Shown here piece by piece: positions 23,854-36,697 of a stretch of 64,000 nt of DNA. Made by a program: the position numbers and the translations under genes. Location of the stretch: NCBI RefSeq assembly GCF_018873765.1, contig NC_057925.1, positions 58,726,970 through 58,790,969 on the forward strand. Reading direction: 5' to 3'. A model generated the notes under the pieces. That model had not been told where the DNA came from, searched no databases, and was given only the letters and a program-made list of their open reading frames with translations. Numbering within the stretch: the first letter of the stretch is position 1; each line of letters starts with the position of its first letter. This DNA comes from Telopea speciosissima. Taxonomy: Eukaryota; Streptophyta; Magnoliopsida; Proteales; Proteaceae.

Positions 23854-25025
23854 ATGAATCTATAACAAAAGATGTTTAAGAGACTGAAACATGGATCACC
23901 AAAAGAGCCATGGTTGCCCTTAAAATATGGTTAGTATTAATTAAGAGATGATATTAGTGGTCAGTAACACTTTTTGGTTGCCACTTGCAATGCATGGGAT
24001 TGAGGTACCGAAGCCAAGCCCAAGCCGGTGAGTTGATGCAGAAAGAGAGAGAGAGAGGGGTTGGTGGATGACGGCAAGAACAGTAACCTGGATGTTTTGC
24101 ATGTAAGTATGTATGGGCAGGCAGGTAAGAGGGGGGGGGGGGAGGAGTATAAAAGACACTGATGATGAGTGGGGTTTGAGACAGTGAATCAACTCAGTAC
24201 TCAGCCGAGCCGACCAAAGCTCTTCCACCGAAGCAAATGCCGGGATGGTATGACTGTGAACCTACTCCTCCTACTTCTCTCTCTCTCTCTCTCTCTCTCT
24301 ACCTGCATCCCGAGCAAGACTAGATTGGGAGGAAAAAGTGGAAGAACCAAAAATGTGGGATTGTACTTCTTTGCATGTTTTGCTTTGCTTTGCTGTGCTT
24401 GGCTTGCAGTGTTATACAATCTTTACCCATCTCGAATGGGTTGGGAGACAACCTCCAACCCTAATCTCTGATCCTGTCTTTCCTCGTTTTTTTTTTTAAG
24501 CCCTCTTTTCTTTAATTTTTTTTACTCTATTTCATATCCTCTTTTTCCTCCATTTCTCTTCTTGGGTATGTGGTGAAAGGAAAAAACCCTTCTTCCCAAT
24601 TAATTTTTTATTTCCACCACAATCCCCAACAAGGAGCATTGTTCTTACTAGTCCCAATATTATCTCATTCTCTCACCTCTCCCTCTTTCTCTCTTCCCCC
24701 CTTCTCATGCTATTTCTTCTCTCCCCCTTCTTCTACTCTCCAACCTTTTATTAATCCAGTTATTTTTACTCTCCACCCTTTTTACACTTTTGAGTGATCT
24801 GTATTTTTCTGTTAGGTTCTTATACTCTCCACCCTTTTTTTACACTTTTGAGTGATCTGTATTTTCGGTTAGGTTCTCTCTCTCTCTCTCTCTCTCTCAC
24901 GCTTTTTGGGCTTTGGTGATTTTCTTACAATATACTGTACTTCATACCCCTCTCCCTCTCTCTCTCTCTAGAGTTTATAATAACCTGCCCATCCAACCAA
25001 ACTGTCTCCCTTCTCATCTTTCACC
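23854..25025 (+). promoter_or_regulatory. Upstream and 5' leader region of the WIP-type gene
   Basis: A TATAAAAG box at 24148-24155, following a G-run, is a plausible core promoter, which would give a leader of roughly 850 bases. The interval contains CT tracts at about 24274-24301, 24876-24898 and 24953-24970. It also has a 56-bp tandem duplication (24768-24876) of a pyrimidine-rich unit that includes GAGTGATCTGTATTTT. CT-rich leaders are common in plant regulatory genes. No upstream coding exon is recognised. Confidence 0.45.
24768..24876 (+). repeat. 56-bp tandem duplication in the WIP gene leader
   Basis: ACTCTCCACCCTTTTTACAC starts at 24768 and its near copy at 24824, each followed by TTTTGAGTGATCTGTATTTT and GTTAGGTTCT. 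The copies differ by a few T-run length changes, consistent with recent replication slippage. Confidence 0.85.
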
Positions 25026-27105
25026 ATGGCAGACCCATACTCCAATTTCTTCTCTGGATGGTACAACTTCAATCCTTTTTTCCACCATTTCTCTTCTTCT
25101 TCTTCTTCTTCCCCTTCATCCTCTTCTTCAAACCCATCTCATCCTCCTTATGCATACAATTCCTGCAATTATTTCAACAACAACAACAACAACAACAACT
25201 CCTTCATTCACTCTCAGTCATCCCCACCTGGCTCTCCTCCTATCAGAGAAGCACTTCCCCTTCTCAGTCTAAGCCCAACAAGACATGAAGAAGAAGAACC
25301 CTCCTGTAGTGCCATGGAAGAGGATCAAAACAAAGCCAAAGAAGGCAGTTTCTATTCTAATGGTATTGCTGATGATGATGATGAAACTGTGACTGTTGCC
25401 CTACATATAGGGCTCCCAAGCCCTACTGCTGCTGATCTGATCTCTAGAGTTTCTTCCTCATCTACAGAGATGATGAATACAGATAAGGAAGGAGTTAGTG
25501 TTGTTTCTGGGTATCAACCTAATAGACTCAACAAAGGGCAGTACTGGATCCCTACCCCTTCTCAGATTCTAATTGGTCCTACTCAGTTCTCATGTCCTGT
25601 TTGCTGCAAGACCTTCAACAGATACAACAACATGCAGGTATGTTTACTACTCACATGAACCCAACACCCAACAACCTAGCTCTCCTTTCCTTTTAATTTT
25701 TTGAGAAAGAAGTGAAAACCCAATTCCTTTTTTTTTTTTGTTTTTTTTTTTGTTTTTGCTCCTCTTTCTCTCTCTCTCTCTCTTTGAGTCTTCTTGGTCA
25801 TAACTCATGTGGGTACTTCCTCCTTTAAAAAAAATTTATTTTCTTCTAGTTTTTGTATTTATATTTTTTTGATCTTTTCCCATTTGCATGGCTTGTGGGT
25901 TTTGGAGTTTGAATATATTTATCTGGTCCAACTGAGACTCAGATCAGGGTTTTTCTTTTAGTGATTGAACAACAGATTTCTACCCAAAAAAAAAATAAAA
26001 AAATAAAAAAATTGAACAACAGATCAGGCAATGTTCCTTATGATTTAGTACTTATTTGAAGTTTGTGTTCATACAATACACATTCTTTAACATCAACTCC
26101 CTTGTTTTGAGTTTTTCTTCCTTCTATTTGATCATTGAGGGAGGACCTGAAGGGAAGAACAGAAACAAGCTTTCTATCAAATATCAATTTGGTGGAGGAA
26201 AGATGGAGAACCTCTTTGTTTCCCATAATTTCCTGAAAAATTCTAATTTATTCGGAGGTTAAGCCCTTAACTTATAGCAAGAATTCATTCAAAATTCACT
26301 TCAGAAAGAAAAAGTAGAAATTAAGAAACACCAAATAGAAACTCTCCAGTCTTTCTGCCTTTGTAGTTTAAAGGAAGAAAAATACTGTTGCATCTCAGAG
26401 TGAGATCACAATCTTCAAAACCAATCAGTGCCTTAACAAAGAACAAATTATATAATATGTTCCTAGGATTCCAACTAAAAAGAATAATGATTAAAATTGT
26501 TTTAGAAGTTCTAGTTGGATTCTGTGGATTACTTATTCTTCTACTTTTCTTATAATTTACAGCTGTTGCTTTTATTTTACCTTTTTTTTTTCTTCTTCTT
26601 TGCTGATTATATTCTCTCCTTGTGTTTGTGTGTATGTGGGGTGGGTGGGAAATGCTTGTTTTTACAGATGCATATGTGGGGGCATGGATCACAGTATAGG
26701 AAAGGGCCTGAGTCTCTAAGGGGGACCCAACCAACGGCAATGCTCAGACTACCTTGCTATTGTTGTGCACCAGGGTGTAGGAACAACATAGATCACCCAA
26801 GGGCAAAGCCTCTCAAGGACTTTAGAACTCTCCAAACCCATTACAAAAGAAAGCATGGAATAAAGCCCTTCATGTGTAGGAAATGTGGTAAGGCCTTTGC
26901 AGTGAGAGGTGATTGGAGAACTCATGAGAAGAATTGTGGTAAGCTGTGGTATTGCATATGTGGATCTGATTTCAAACATAAAAGGTCTCTCAAGGACCAC
27001 ATCAAAGCTTTTGGACATGGTCATGCAGCTTATGGAATTGATTGTTTTGAAGAAGAAGATGAACCCGCTTCCGAAATCGAGCAAGACGAAGAATCCTTGC
27101 AGTGA
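25026..27105 (+). CDS. WIP2: WIP-domain C2H2 zinc-finger transcription factor (NTT/WIP2 type)
   Basis: This is a nuclear DNA-binding protein of the plant WIP family; relatives control transmitting tract, root and seed-coat development. Two exons, 25026-25637 and 26668-27105, join in phase 0 after NNMQ and give 349 residues. The intron inside the first zinc finger is a family hallmark. The N-terminus is Ser-rich and Asn-rich with [11 protein letters not shown] (about 74-84), followed by [12 protein letters not shown]. The WIP motif [17 protein letters not shown] is at 171-187. Four zinc fingers follow: [17 protein letters not shown] plus MHMWGH, then [10 protein letters not shown] with [18 protein letters not shown], and [18 protein letters not shown]. 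The start MADPYSNFF resembles Arabidopsis NTT. The WIP2/WIP4/WIP5 group is hard to separate without a tree, so the symbol is approximate. All zinc ligands look intact. Confidence 0.93.
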
Positions 27106-28630
27106 TAGATACAGATGAATTGGGTCTTAAATTTGGTGAAATCTCCGTCTAATGCCCCATTTTTAAGGATGAGTTCTACTCAAGTCTCAAACAAGTGGTG
27201 GTATCAGAGTATGGTTTTTATCTTTCCTTTTTCACTTTCTCCATCTCTTCTTATTAGTGTAGCCTGTAGAGAACCCAAAAGAGGCAAATACATCATCAAT
27301 GTTAAGACCAAGTTCCTGTAAATCCATTTTGCTTTATCAGTTCCTGACTACATGTGTATGGTTTCCCTTTTTCTCTTTTTCTGCTTTTAGAGTCTCCTAT
27401 CTTTAGTAATATGGACTGTGATGAATTGAATAATCTAAATATTCCTTAAGAATAGAAGCTTAAGCTGTTCAGAAGTTCAGTTTTTTTTTTTTTTTTCCCT
27501 TCATTGATTTAATGTAGTAACTGATGATGCTCAGTTGCACGTACCAACAAACCCATTAAAGAAGCTTAATCTTTAATGGCTGAACTTCTCATCTCTCTTA
27601 AATGCATGTAGGTGCACACATATCATTCATTCACTTGAGGCTCTTCAACTGGAGAGCTATGGTATTAAGCTTCCAAGAGGTCACCCATCTTAGTACTATT
27701 CTTGCCCAAATACACTTAACTACAGAGTTCTGATGGAATCTGGTGCATTAGTGCTGGTATAATCGCACCTGGATGAGATCCAGTGCATTTGTTAATATAT
27801 GGGGTATGGATGATCTCTTTTTTCCCCCCCTCCCATCTAGTGATTAGAATACATGAAATCTACAAATCCTGAAATGGGTATGTAGGCTATAGGTTCCATG
27901 GATATATAACAAAGAAGACCATTGAAGGATATTCCATTCCATCCCACTCCAAATGTAGTTGGGATAGGCTTTTCAACCTCCACAAATGCATCAGCTTTTT
28001 GAGGGTATATAGTAGTGGGTTTGTTGATGGATGGAACATATACCATGTGAGATTCACTAAGGCTTGGGAATTCAAATAAAATGATTAGCTTCCAAGAGAG
28101 AGAGAGAGAGAATAGAATTTCAAATATAGAAGAGAAGATGGGTAGGGTGCAACAATAATAGTTATAAGGTTGGAGCCTTGGAGGGTATGGAATGGATCTT
28201 CCTAGCAGCTTTGTTCAACCTTGAACAGACAGAGAGAGAGAGAGAGAGAGAGGGATTGGTTTGGGTTTATTTGCGACATTTTCTGAGTTTCTCTACAGTA
28301 CACCCTCTTGGTGATGGACCCCTACGACTGTTTCATGGATAGATTGACAAGACTTTTCGAAGCTCCCTTTGACTGCTCTCTCTCTCTCTCTCTCTTTCTC
28401 TGTGCTGTATTTACTTTTCTCTCTTTTTTACGTAGCCGGCCTTTGGATTTTCACTTTCAAACGAGGTAAGCATTTGGCAGTCTTTTAATTGCTACCTATT
28501 AGTATTTGTAGGTATTTCTACAGAACAGTTATTTCATTGATGAATACGATGACAATAATGTAACAGCCAGTGTTATCTGCTTAAAGCAATACTGATACAA
28601 GTTTACATGCATGCGAAGTTGAATTTTTAT
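27106..28630. other. Region downstream of the WIP gene
   Basis: This probably includes the 3' UTR, followed by spacer. GA tracts lie at about 28097-28110 and 28228-28252 and a CT tract at about 28376-28396. No gene is recognised. Confidence 0.5.
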
Positions 28631-28798
28631 CCTCTCAGGTTTCCTGTCAGGTCAGGTTCGTAGGTTCCTCTCATAGGAAGGGCGGAAATGACGACCTCAC
28701 CCCCACCCGGGTAGTGTGTTCGGGCAGGGGTGAAGTTATCATTTTCGGTCCCCTATGAGAGGAACCTACAAACCTGACCGGGCAGGGAATCTGAGAGG
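28631..28798. mobile_element. Hairpin MITE with 47-bp terminal inverted repeats
   Basis: The left arm (28631-28677) and right arm (28752-28798) are inverted copies: CCTCTCAGG through GGTTCCTCTCATAGG pairs with CCTATGAGAGGAACC through CTGAGAGG. The arms have a few mismatches and flank a 74-bp GC-richer centre. The element has no coding capacity. No clear target duplication was found, so the superfamily is unassigned. A diverged relative lies at 925-1035. Confidence 0.75.
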
Positions 28799-30568
28799 AG
28801 TCCTGAGAAGTTGAGCTTGAGTCAATTTCATCCCTAGCATTCAACCCTTTTGGGGTTCTACGTGGAAGTAATAATTCCACTTTGGATGTGAGTAGTTTGA
28901 TGTGAAGATGTATAGGTACTTGAACACCCTATCTGTCTTACCCAAATCCCTAACAAGTGGTATTAGAGCACTTTATACGTATTTGGAAACCCATACCTTT
29001 TTAGGAAGAAACACCCAAAAATTAAGTTTTTTTTTTTGGTAATAAGAGGATATTTTATTTAGTAAATATGGAACATCTCAAGGACTGGAGAGTAAACATA
29101 ATTTTTGCAACCGAGGAGTGGAATTATGCCAAATCGTCGTGCATGTAATTAACAATGCCTTCTAAGTCAGGGAGTCAGCCACACTGTTTATCTCTCTTGG
29201 ATTAATAAAATTGAAAATACAAGTAGCAAACAAAGATGATAAAGATAAGATATCACCAACAATTGGCCGATAACCCAAACCGACGAATTGGGTTCACACC
29301 ACTAGGTTTGATTGTATTTATAATTGATATTGTTGTTGGAAGGTTAGACTACACAATAATCTATGACTCTAATACTTAAAGGAATGCAGATATATGTTTG
29401 AAAGAAGATTTTGTTTTTTTGTTCTAATTTTCAAACAATCTACATTATCTTTTTGGCATTTCTTTAATAAAGAAAAGAGATGAGGAGGGTGTGTAGGGTT
29501 GAGTTTGGAAGGGGGGACTTACAAGGGATTGCATTGTCTACCCTTCTAAGCCCCTTAAAAATTGAGTTAATTAAGCCTTCCCTACTTAACACCCCAAGAC
29601 TATTTCTTAATTTCCTTTTATCTTTGTAATTAACTTTAAAATTACATGTATTAGCATGACTTTGTCAAGGAGACCAAGCATCCCTTATAAAAAGTATATA
29701 TTTTAACCTATCCCTTCTATTAACATTCCAACACTAGGGGGACAACTTTGTCTCCCTTTGGCTCGAATCACAAGTCTATTTCTTGTTCCAAGAGAAACTA
29801 AATCGATCTCCAACTAAAAAACTGAAATTGAAGTTAGAAACCTAAAACTCATCAACCATATACATATGTATAAATTAACCCCTCTAGAAGAGTGAACCCT
29901 TGTGATTGGTTATTAGGAGAACCCAATAAGGAAAAGAAAAGGGGAAGGGAAAAGGCAAAGATTATCTTGACCCATAATCCACCTTTTGAAACAAGAAAAA
30001 GTAAAAGAATAAATAAATAAATGAAAAAAGGTAGAGTAAAACCAAAAAACCTTCTTTTGGACTATGCCAAGAAATGACCTTTTTTTTCATTATTTTTCAT
30101 TATTATCATCCTTGACCATATGCTTTGTTTTTCATTCATTTCTTATGTTAAAGTTGTCTTGCTTTGGATGTCTTTGAGATTCTCCAAGTTGTAGGTATTG
30201 GGTTTCTCTTTGTTAAAAGAATATTGCAGAGAAACTTCAAACTCAAGAGAGAGAGAGAGAGTTTCTAGGCTTTTCTCTAGGTGGGGAGTGTGGAGAAAGC
30301 CATGTTTGACGTTCTTGGCATGATTCTAAGGTATCAAATCAAAGGGTATTTTGATTCCAAACCAAAACTAAAAGATCCACTAGAGAGAGATAAAATCAAG
30401 GTCTACTTGCAAAAGATCATACTTAGAAAGAACAATACCCAAATCAAAGTTAAAGAAACCCATGACTCAAAACCCTAAAAAGCAATTATTTTATAAAAAG
30501 AGGAAATCAATTCTAGAAAAAACACATTTTAAGTAAATTCGTCTTCTTGTGTGTGTTTGTTGGCCAAC

Positions 30569-30619
<51 letters not shown>

Positions 30620-31276
30620 TTTGTGGTAGGTCGTGTATGTTCTTCATGAAGAACAAACCCTGCCTTTTACTTGCCAGTCTTTGTTTGGGTGCCTTTGGAC
30701 ATAATAGAGAAATTGGAATCTCACCTAAGCATAATCCTGACACTTGTCATCAAAGATGGCAGTTTATTTGTATTTCTTCCCATAACCCTAGCTAGCTACA
30801 TCTCTACACTAGGTGACAACAAAAATATTAATTTAGGGTTTCCACCAATAAGAGAGGAGTGAGAGGTATATAAGATTGAAGTGGGGCCCACATCAAAATG
30901 AACTGTTCACAAGAGAGAAAAAACCCTTTTGTAGCTATAACTGCAGGCCTCCTAGTGTAGGCAGAAGATCTAACACTACAAAGATATACCAAAGAATTTG
31001 CATTTCTCATATTGAATGCAAGAAAAGACAAATTTATGATATGCCACCAAAATATTGTAAGGATACAATACATGTGTGAGAATGATCCACCTTCCTCTTA
31101 TATGATAAAATTGTAATTATTGCATGATTGAAAGAAACATAGAAAAAGATACATCATATATGCAATGCCCTACCTAGCATGCCTAAAGAAACACATCATT
31201 GATTGAATCTTCTTCTACTTTTTTTTAAGCTACTTCCCATTAAAGATGCATGAATTGAGACAATAAATAAACAAAT
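28799..31276. other. Intergenic stretch without recognised gene
   Basis: A poly-T stretch followed by AATAAGAGGATATTTTATTT near 29028-29060 may be the antisense tail of an old LINE. A 46-bp TA microsatellite lies at about 30572-30617. The rest is AT-rich spacer with no recognisable reading frame. Confidence 0.45.
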
Positions 31277-31287
31277 AATGACAGATG

Positions 31288-31499
31288 TTTTTTTTTTTTT
31301 TTTTTTTTTTTTTTGTAAAATAGAAATTTATTGAATAAAAGAGCCATGTGAACAGACTGTAACTTCAGACAAACAAAGATTATGAAACTACGAAATGGAA
31401 CACGGTAAATCTGTCATACACACAACATTCAGAGCCCAAGAAATACACTGAAACAAAATCGAAACAAAAGAAGGAGATCGAAAGATGCTTCACATCATC
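31288..31499 (-). mobile_element. Retroposed sequence with poly-A tail and 11-bp target duplication
   Basis: The same 11-mer, AATGACAGATG, flanks the unit at 31277-31287 and 31500-31510. On the minus strand the 212-bp body ends with CAATAAATTTCTATTTTAC and a run of about 28 A residues. A variable-length target duplication with a poly-A tail is the mark of target-primed reverse transcription. The body could be a 5'-truncated LINE or a processed transcript end; no coding or tRNA-like part is seen. Confidence 0.8.
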
Positions 31500-31510
31500 A
31501 ATGACAGATG

Positions 31511-34054
31511 ATAGAAAACCAAAGAAATAAAACCATTGAAATTTATTTATTATACTAACATGATAAACTAAATTAAAAATTATATGGGAGAAAGTTTTCT
31601 TTCATCACGCAGTGAAGGTTTACTATATCATCTTAGGATTCACAAACGCCTATAGGGTTTTAGTATGTTTTCCAAAATACTCTCCCATGCCCATCTAAAG
31701 CTCCATCGTGAATAGATTCCCATTCACCATGACATAAGGAAAACTCAGTCCAAACTATATTTAAACTAAACCTATTTACTATAGGATGAAAATAGATTGA
31801 TGCAAGCAATAGTTCCTTCTACTTGGATTTTTTTTTGTTTTAGGGGGGGGGGGAGTGTAATTAGATAAAGTATATGAGACTTTTGGGAGCTCTTTAGTCA
31901 CTTAAACAAATTGGAATGGAAAGTTCATTTACAATATGAAAGTGGTACCGAGTATAAACTCTCCCAAAAGTGAATTCAACTATGTCCACACAGCTAAATG
32001 CTTGGAGAATGATTTTATTGTTGAAAAGTACATTCAGTTTTACCTATTTCCTAGCAACCAAACAGAACCTAAAGAATCCATGCTTTGCTACTCATAAGGT
32101 GTTTGATTTTCTCTTCTTCTTGGATTGAGGTTCTACCCCAAACGAAATCCTAGGTTATGTTTTCCACTCTTATTGAGTACAAACATTTTCTACATTTTTT
32201 TTTTGAAAAAAAAAAAGAAATTCATTATTAATTGCTTGGTAAATCATCCATGTATTCTATTCCTTTAATGCACGCAAAAAATTTCTCTAATTTGTTTTTT
32301 TTAATTTATTTATTTTAGTTAAAACAAAGGGAAGATAAAAATTTTTCTTGTTTTTATATATTACAGAAGAAAGTAGAAAATGGATTGAAAAACAATTTTA
32401 AGAAGATGCCACAATTATTAAAACTATTCTAAATTGGGAGTTTCTTTTTAAAATCTAATCAATTACATTCATTGCTTAGCTAACACTAGAAGAAGAAAAT
32501 TTTGATAGTTACGTTCATGAGAACTTCCATGCATGCTACTTTATCCAAACAAAGAGCAATCAAGATTGCTTTTGATCATGGGTTCCTTTCCTTGACTCGA
32601 GCACTACTATGAAAATTCCTTAAGGAATGGTAGCCCCACACTCTTGATAGGAGTATATATGAACTATGGTCCCAATGGATGCCTAGTAGTGCCTTGGGCC
32701 TCATTTCATTAATATTAGTTAAGAGCTACTTTGGATAATTAAATTTAATATATAGTTCATAAACAAAAATTTAGTCCATTTTTCAAGTTTGATCAAAATT
32801 TTCCTTAGAGAAGTAGTAGACATTTCTGATTAGTATGACTTGATAAAGGAAGAAAAAAGGATGACCCAATTTATGGTACCCAAATAAAAAAATTTCTGAA
32901 AAATCATCGACGCTGTAAAGGTCATCAAGCTTGTATTTATTTATACTTCTTACATCTCAATGGATTTTTTATAAGTTTTTCCATTTAAAATGTTTCAACT
33001 CCTAAATTTGTTATACACTATTAATCACTAAGTAGTTTGACCAAAAGGTTTGAGTTTTAGAACACTACTAATCTAATCCAAATGTCCAAACATTTAAAGA
33101 GGCAATGGATGTTTAGGTGGGTCTAATGGGAATTATGGGTCATAGGGTCCATTCCAGAGATGGGCCTCCAATCTATCATATCTTTTTCAGAGACAAAAAT
33201 AAGTTGAAGATAAAAAGAGCTTTTTTTTTTTTACCAAAGAATGAAGTAGAAAGGAAAAGAAGATAGAAAAGAGCTCCTTCACCAGTTTCCTCGAAGGCCC
33301 TTCTTCCCAGTCCACTTAAATAAAAGATGAAAAAGTACTTTACTTGAAAATGAAAGATATGCCCAAGAAGCTGATCAGCTCAGGTTTCTAAGATATTTTT
33401 TCTTTAAACAATAATTACAGTATCACCCCAATTATGTTCTAACCAATGTGCTGAAACCAAAACCATCTTCGATCATAGATTGAATATTAATTCATGTATC
33501 ATTGAGTCAACCACCAGGCATCAAACAGTTTTTTCTTAAAGAGTATGGGGTATTAATAACTAAGATTTGTACATCATAAACTAAGAGTTGAACAAGAACA
33601 AGAGAGAGAGAGAGAGAGAGTGGGAGCTCGCTCTGAGGTGGACTCTTTGATGCCAAAGTCAGTAATCTGGCCACTAATAGTGTGAACTAAGATTTGAGTG
33701 AGTAGTTAGGTGAGAGTAATAAATGCGATTAGGCATCCCGTTACTTTGTACAATGCCCTTATATTTATTGATGTATGGCGCTAGATTGGGTATCTTATTG
33801 AAGAAGTAAAGTAAATTCTCCCATGGAAGGTCCCTTATCAAATGGTGGCTATGTGAGGAGAGTTCAAGCTTCGATGGATGACAACAGTATTCACCTCAAT
33901 CTTCCACTTTGACTGGACCTTGTGCCATGCGTCAATAATCCATTGGTGGACCATTTTTATGCATATCAGTTATACATTATTAGACACAATAAGTAGTATC
34001 AATAAGAAAATCCCATTAGATAATGTCAACTCTAAGCTATTAAAAAAAAAAAGA
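31511..34054. other. Intergenic stretch without recognised gene
   Basis: The stretch is AT-rich with scattered poly-A/T tracts, a G-run near 31843-31853 and a GA tract at about 33601-33620. I see no reading frame resembling a known protein and no paired repeat ends. Confidence 0.5.
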
Positions 34055-34406
34055 GGGTAAATTACACGTCACCCCTTGATTTTCAAATAAAACTCAGATC
34101 ACCCCCTGGTTTAGACTCCAATATGACAAATTAGTCCCTATTGTTAGTTTTATGCTGTTAAGTGATGATGTCAGCCAATTAAATAAAATTAAATCCCTAA
34201 ACTACCCTTGACCAATGTTAAAGATGAAGGAAGGGTAGTATTGTAAATTTAAGTCTACTTTAGTACAAGGGTAAAATAGTCCTTTCACACCAATAACTAA
34301 CAACAGACTAACACCATTACTGTAAAGGGGTGATTTGAGTTTTTTCAAAAACCAGAGGGTGATCTGAGTTTCATTTGAAAACCAGGGGTTGACGTGTAAT
34401 TTACCC
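34055..34406. mobile_element. MITE with terminal inverted repeats of about 58 bp
   Basis: The left end GGGTAAATTACACGTCACCC continues through AAACTCAGATCACCCCCTGG. The right end is its inverted copy, from CCAGAGGGTGATCTGAGTTT to GACGTGTAATTTACCC. About nine in ten positions of the arms match. Both sides are flanked by A-runs, so a target duplication cannot be defined. The 352-bp body is non-coding. Ends of this type are widespread in dicot genomes, and I leave the superfamily open. Confidence 0.8.
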
Positions 34407-36697
34407 AAAAAAAAAAAAAACCATAACTTTGAAAGACAAAGAAAAAGAAATCAAGAAAGGGTATACCGAATTCACTTTCCTCTTTACCTACCAATTTTAA
34501 GACAATCTAAGACATTATTGTTGGCCTTATGCCTCATTTGTACCTATTGAGTTTCATTATCAAATGGATCATACATAAAATAAAAATAGACCAACATCAG
34601 CTTAAACAATTGTCATAGTAATGAATCCCACTGTAAAATTTTATGTTTCTTGTTTTTTACTTCATTTTGGACAAACTCTATAATTAGGTATTTTGTACTA
34701 TTCATTCTCTTTTAAAAATTTCCTATTTTACATCAACACATATGGAGCCTAAGTTGGAATGTTTGGTATCAAGAAAGTGGTAAAATTTGAACCAAATCTA
34801 GGTATCCTAAAATTGACCTTAGAAATCCCATACATTTTTAAACCAAAATAAAAGCTTAATAAGGGGGAAGAAAGATTAAATCTAAAAACTTTTAAGTATT
34901 CCTTTATGGGTTCCCTTCCTTTGTTGTGAAATGTGAATCAAAACGGAAAGGAAGTGAAAACTACAAAAGTTCATCTTCCTCACTTGGTCCATTCAAATAC
35001 GACAAATTATAAACCATGAGTTTGAATTTGAACCAAGCAAACCAACAAACCAGGTAATTATAGTCCTAAAAACACAATAAGTCATTGGGTCCCTAACCTA
35101 AGTACCATTCTTGTGGTCCAAAATCCTAAACGTTCCCTTATTTCAATAAAAGGCAAAATGATGGAAGGACCTCCATTCCCATCATTGTGCCACAAAAATA
35201 ATAGTGTTTATTATTTTTTCTGTAAATATAATTAATTTTATTTGAAAGAAAAAAAAAAAGGCAAAAGGTTTCGTGCACGACTGTACACATTGGATGCGGA
35301 CGATGGTTCCCTTGAAATACCCAGATTACCCCCTCCGGCCCCTATTTTACAATTCTCGATGGGGCTTCCACGACTTTACATGAATCCCTTTCTCATAAAA
35401 AATTATTAATTTGTCGAAGTAATGCGTTTAATGAAACGCTTTAATTTAAAAGCCCTTCTTGTTCTTGACCCCACTTTGCCAAAATATTTTATTTGAAAGA
35501 AAAAAAAAAAATGAATTATACAAACCACAATATTTACTAGTACTCTAAAAAAAAATTCAAGTTTACTAGATAATTCATTTCATTTTATCAAAAAGAAGTA
35601 TCTATAGTACACAATACAATCATACTTTAAGCACAACATGACAACTAATTTTTGGATCTAAAATTTACCTAAAATTGATCGTGTTCATACATCCCCCGTC
35701 TAAACGGTTTTCCCTTTCTTTTTTGGATAAACCGAAATTTCATCAAAACCAAATAAAAAGAAAAACTACATTGCAAAAAAAAAAGTGTCTATGAGTGTTG
35801 GAGCTGATATTATTACTTAAATAGTCCAACCGTGAACCGGCCGGACCGGCTGGTGTTGCAATACTGTGAGCCTTTTCAACCTTCTGGCCTGCATAGAGCA
35901 CTCTATAGGAAGGGTTGTTGGGAGAGTGGGAGGGGTCACTAGACACTAGCTAGGGTTAGTTAAAAAGGTTAAGAAAAGGAGAATTAGCTGTGGGACTCTC
36001 ACCAATTAAAAGAGAGAACAGTTCAACTTTTGGGCTTTTGTTGGTTGGATTGGGCAATTGTGTTGCAGCCTTTGAGGAGAGAAAGAGAAGAGTGTCCCTT
36101 CCCCTTACGGCCTTACCCTTAAAAATCGAGAGAGAGAGAGAGAGATTCACTTTGCTTGTCTTGGGGTTTGTTTGGAGTATGAGAGACAGATCGAATAAAG
36201 CCTCATTTCGTATACCCCTTCTACGGCCTGGCCTTATATAAACATCGCTGATGTCAATTTGTCAAGTGAAGTGAAATCTGAAATTACCGTACACCCTACA
36301 CCTAAACCTACAAACCAATTCCTCGTGCCCTATTATATGGATAGGCTCGATATATATGTATAACCTTCACAGACAATGTCCACAAGCATCTACAGAGGTT
36401 GGTGGATGGGACAGCCATCATCGGGACCCCCATGAAAGCACTCAGATTTGCAGCTTTGGAAGATACCCTCGTGACTGTAAATGTTATGGGCTCAAAAGCC
36501 ATACTATACCCTGTTACAGCTTTCTATGTGATCTTAATCGTCCAAAAGGAATCTAATTGTGGGTTTATTTTTTCCTTGGATTTATAATGTAGGTTGTTCA
36601 ATGGGCCAACCCAAAACGGTGAGGCATTAAGTGTACGAAGTCACCGAGGATCTAGAAAATCAATAATCTGTAGTTTTGTAATTCTAGACATCTCAAC
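34407..36697. other. Intergenic stretch without recognised gene
   Basis: A GA tract lies at about 36127-36145. No reading frame resembles a known protein, and no repeat ends could be paired. Confidence 0.5.

Noticed and set aside
30572-30617. TA repeat as a TATA promoter
   Set aside because: It is a long microsatellite with no supported gene downstream.
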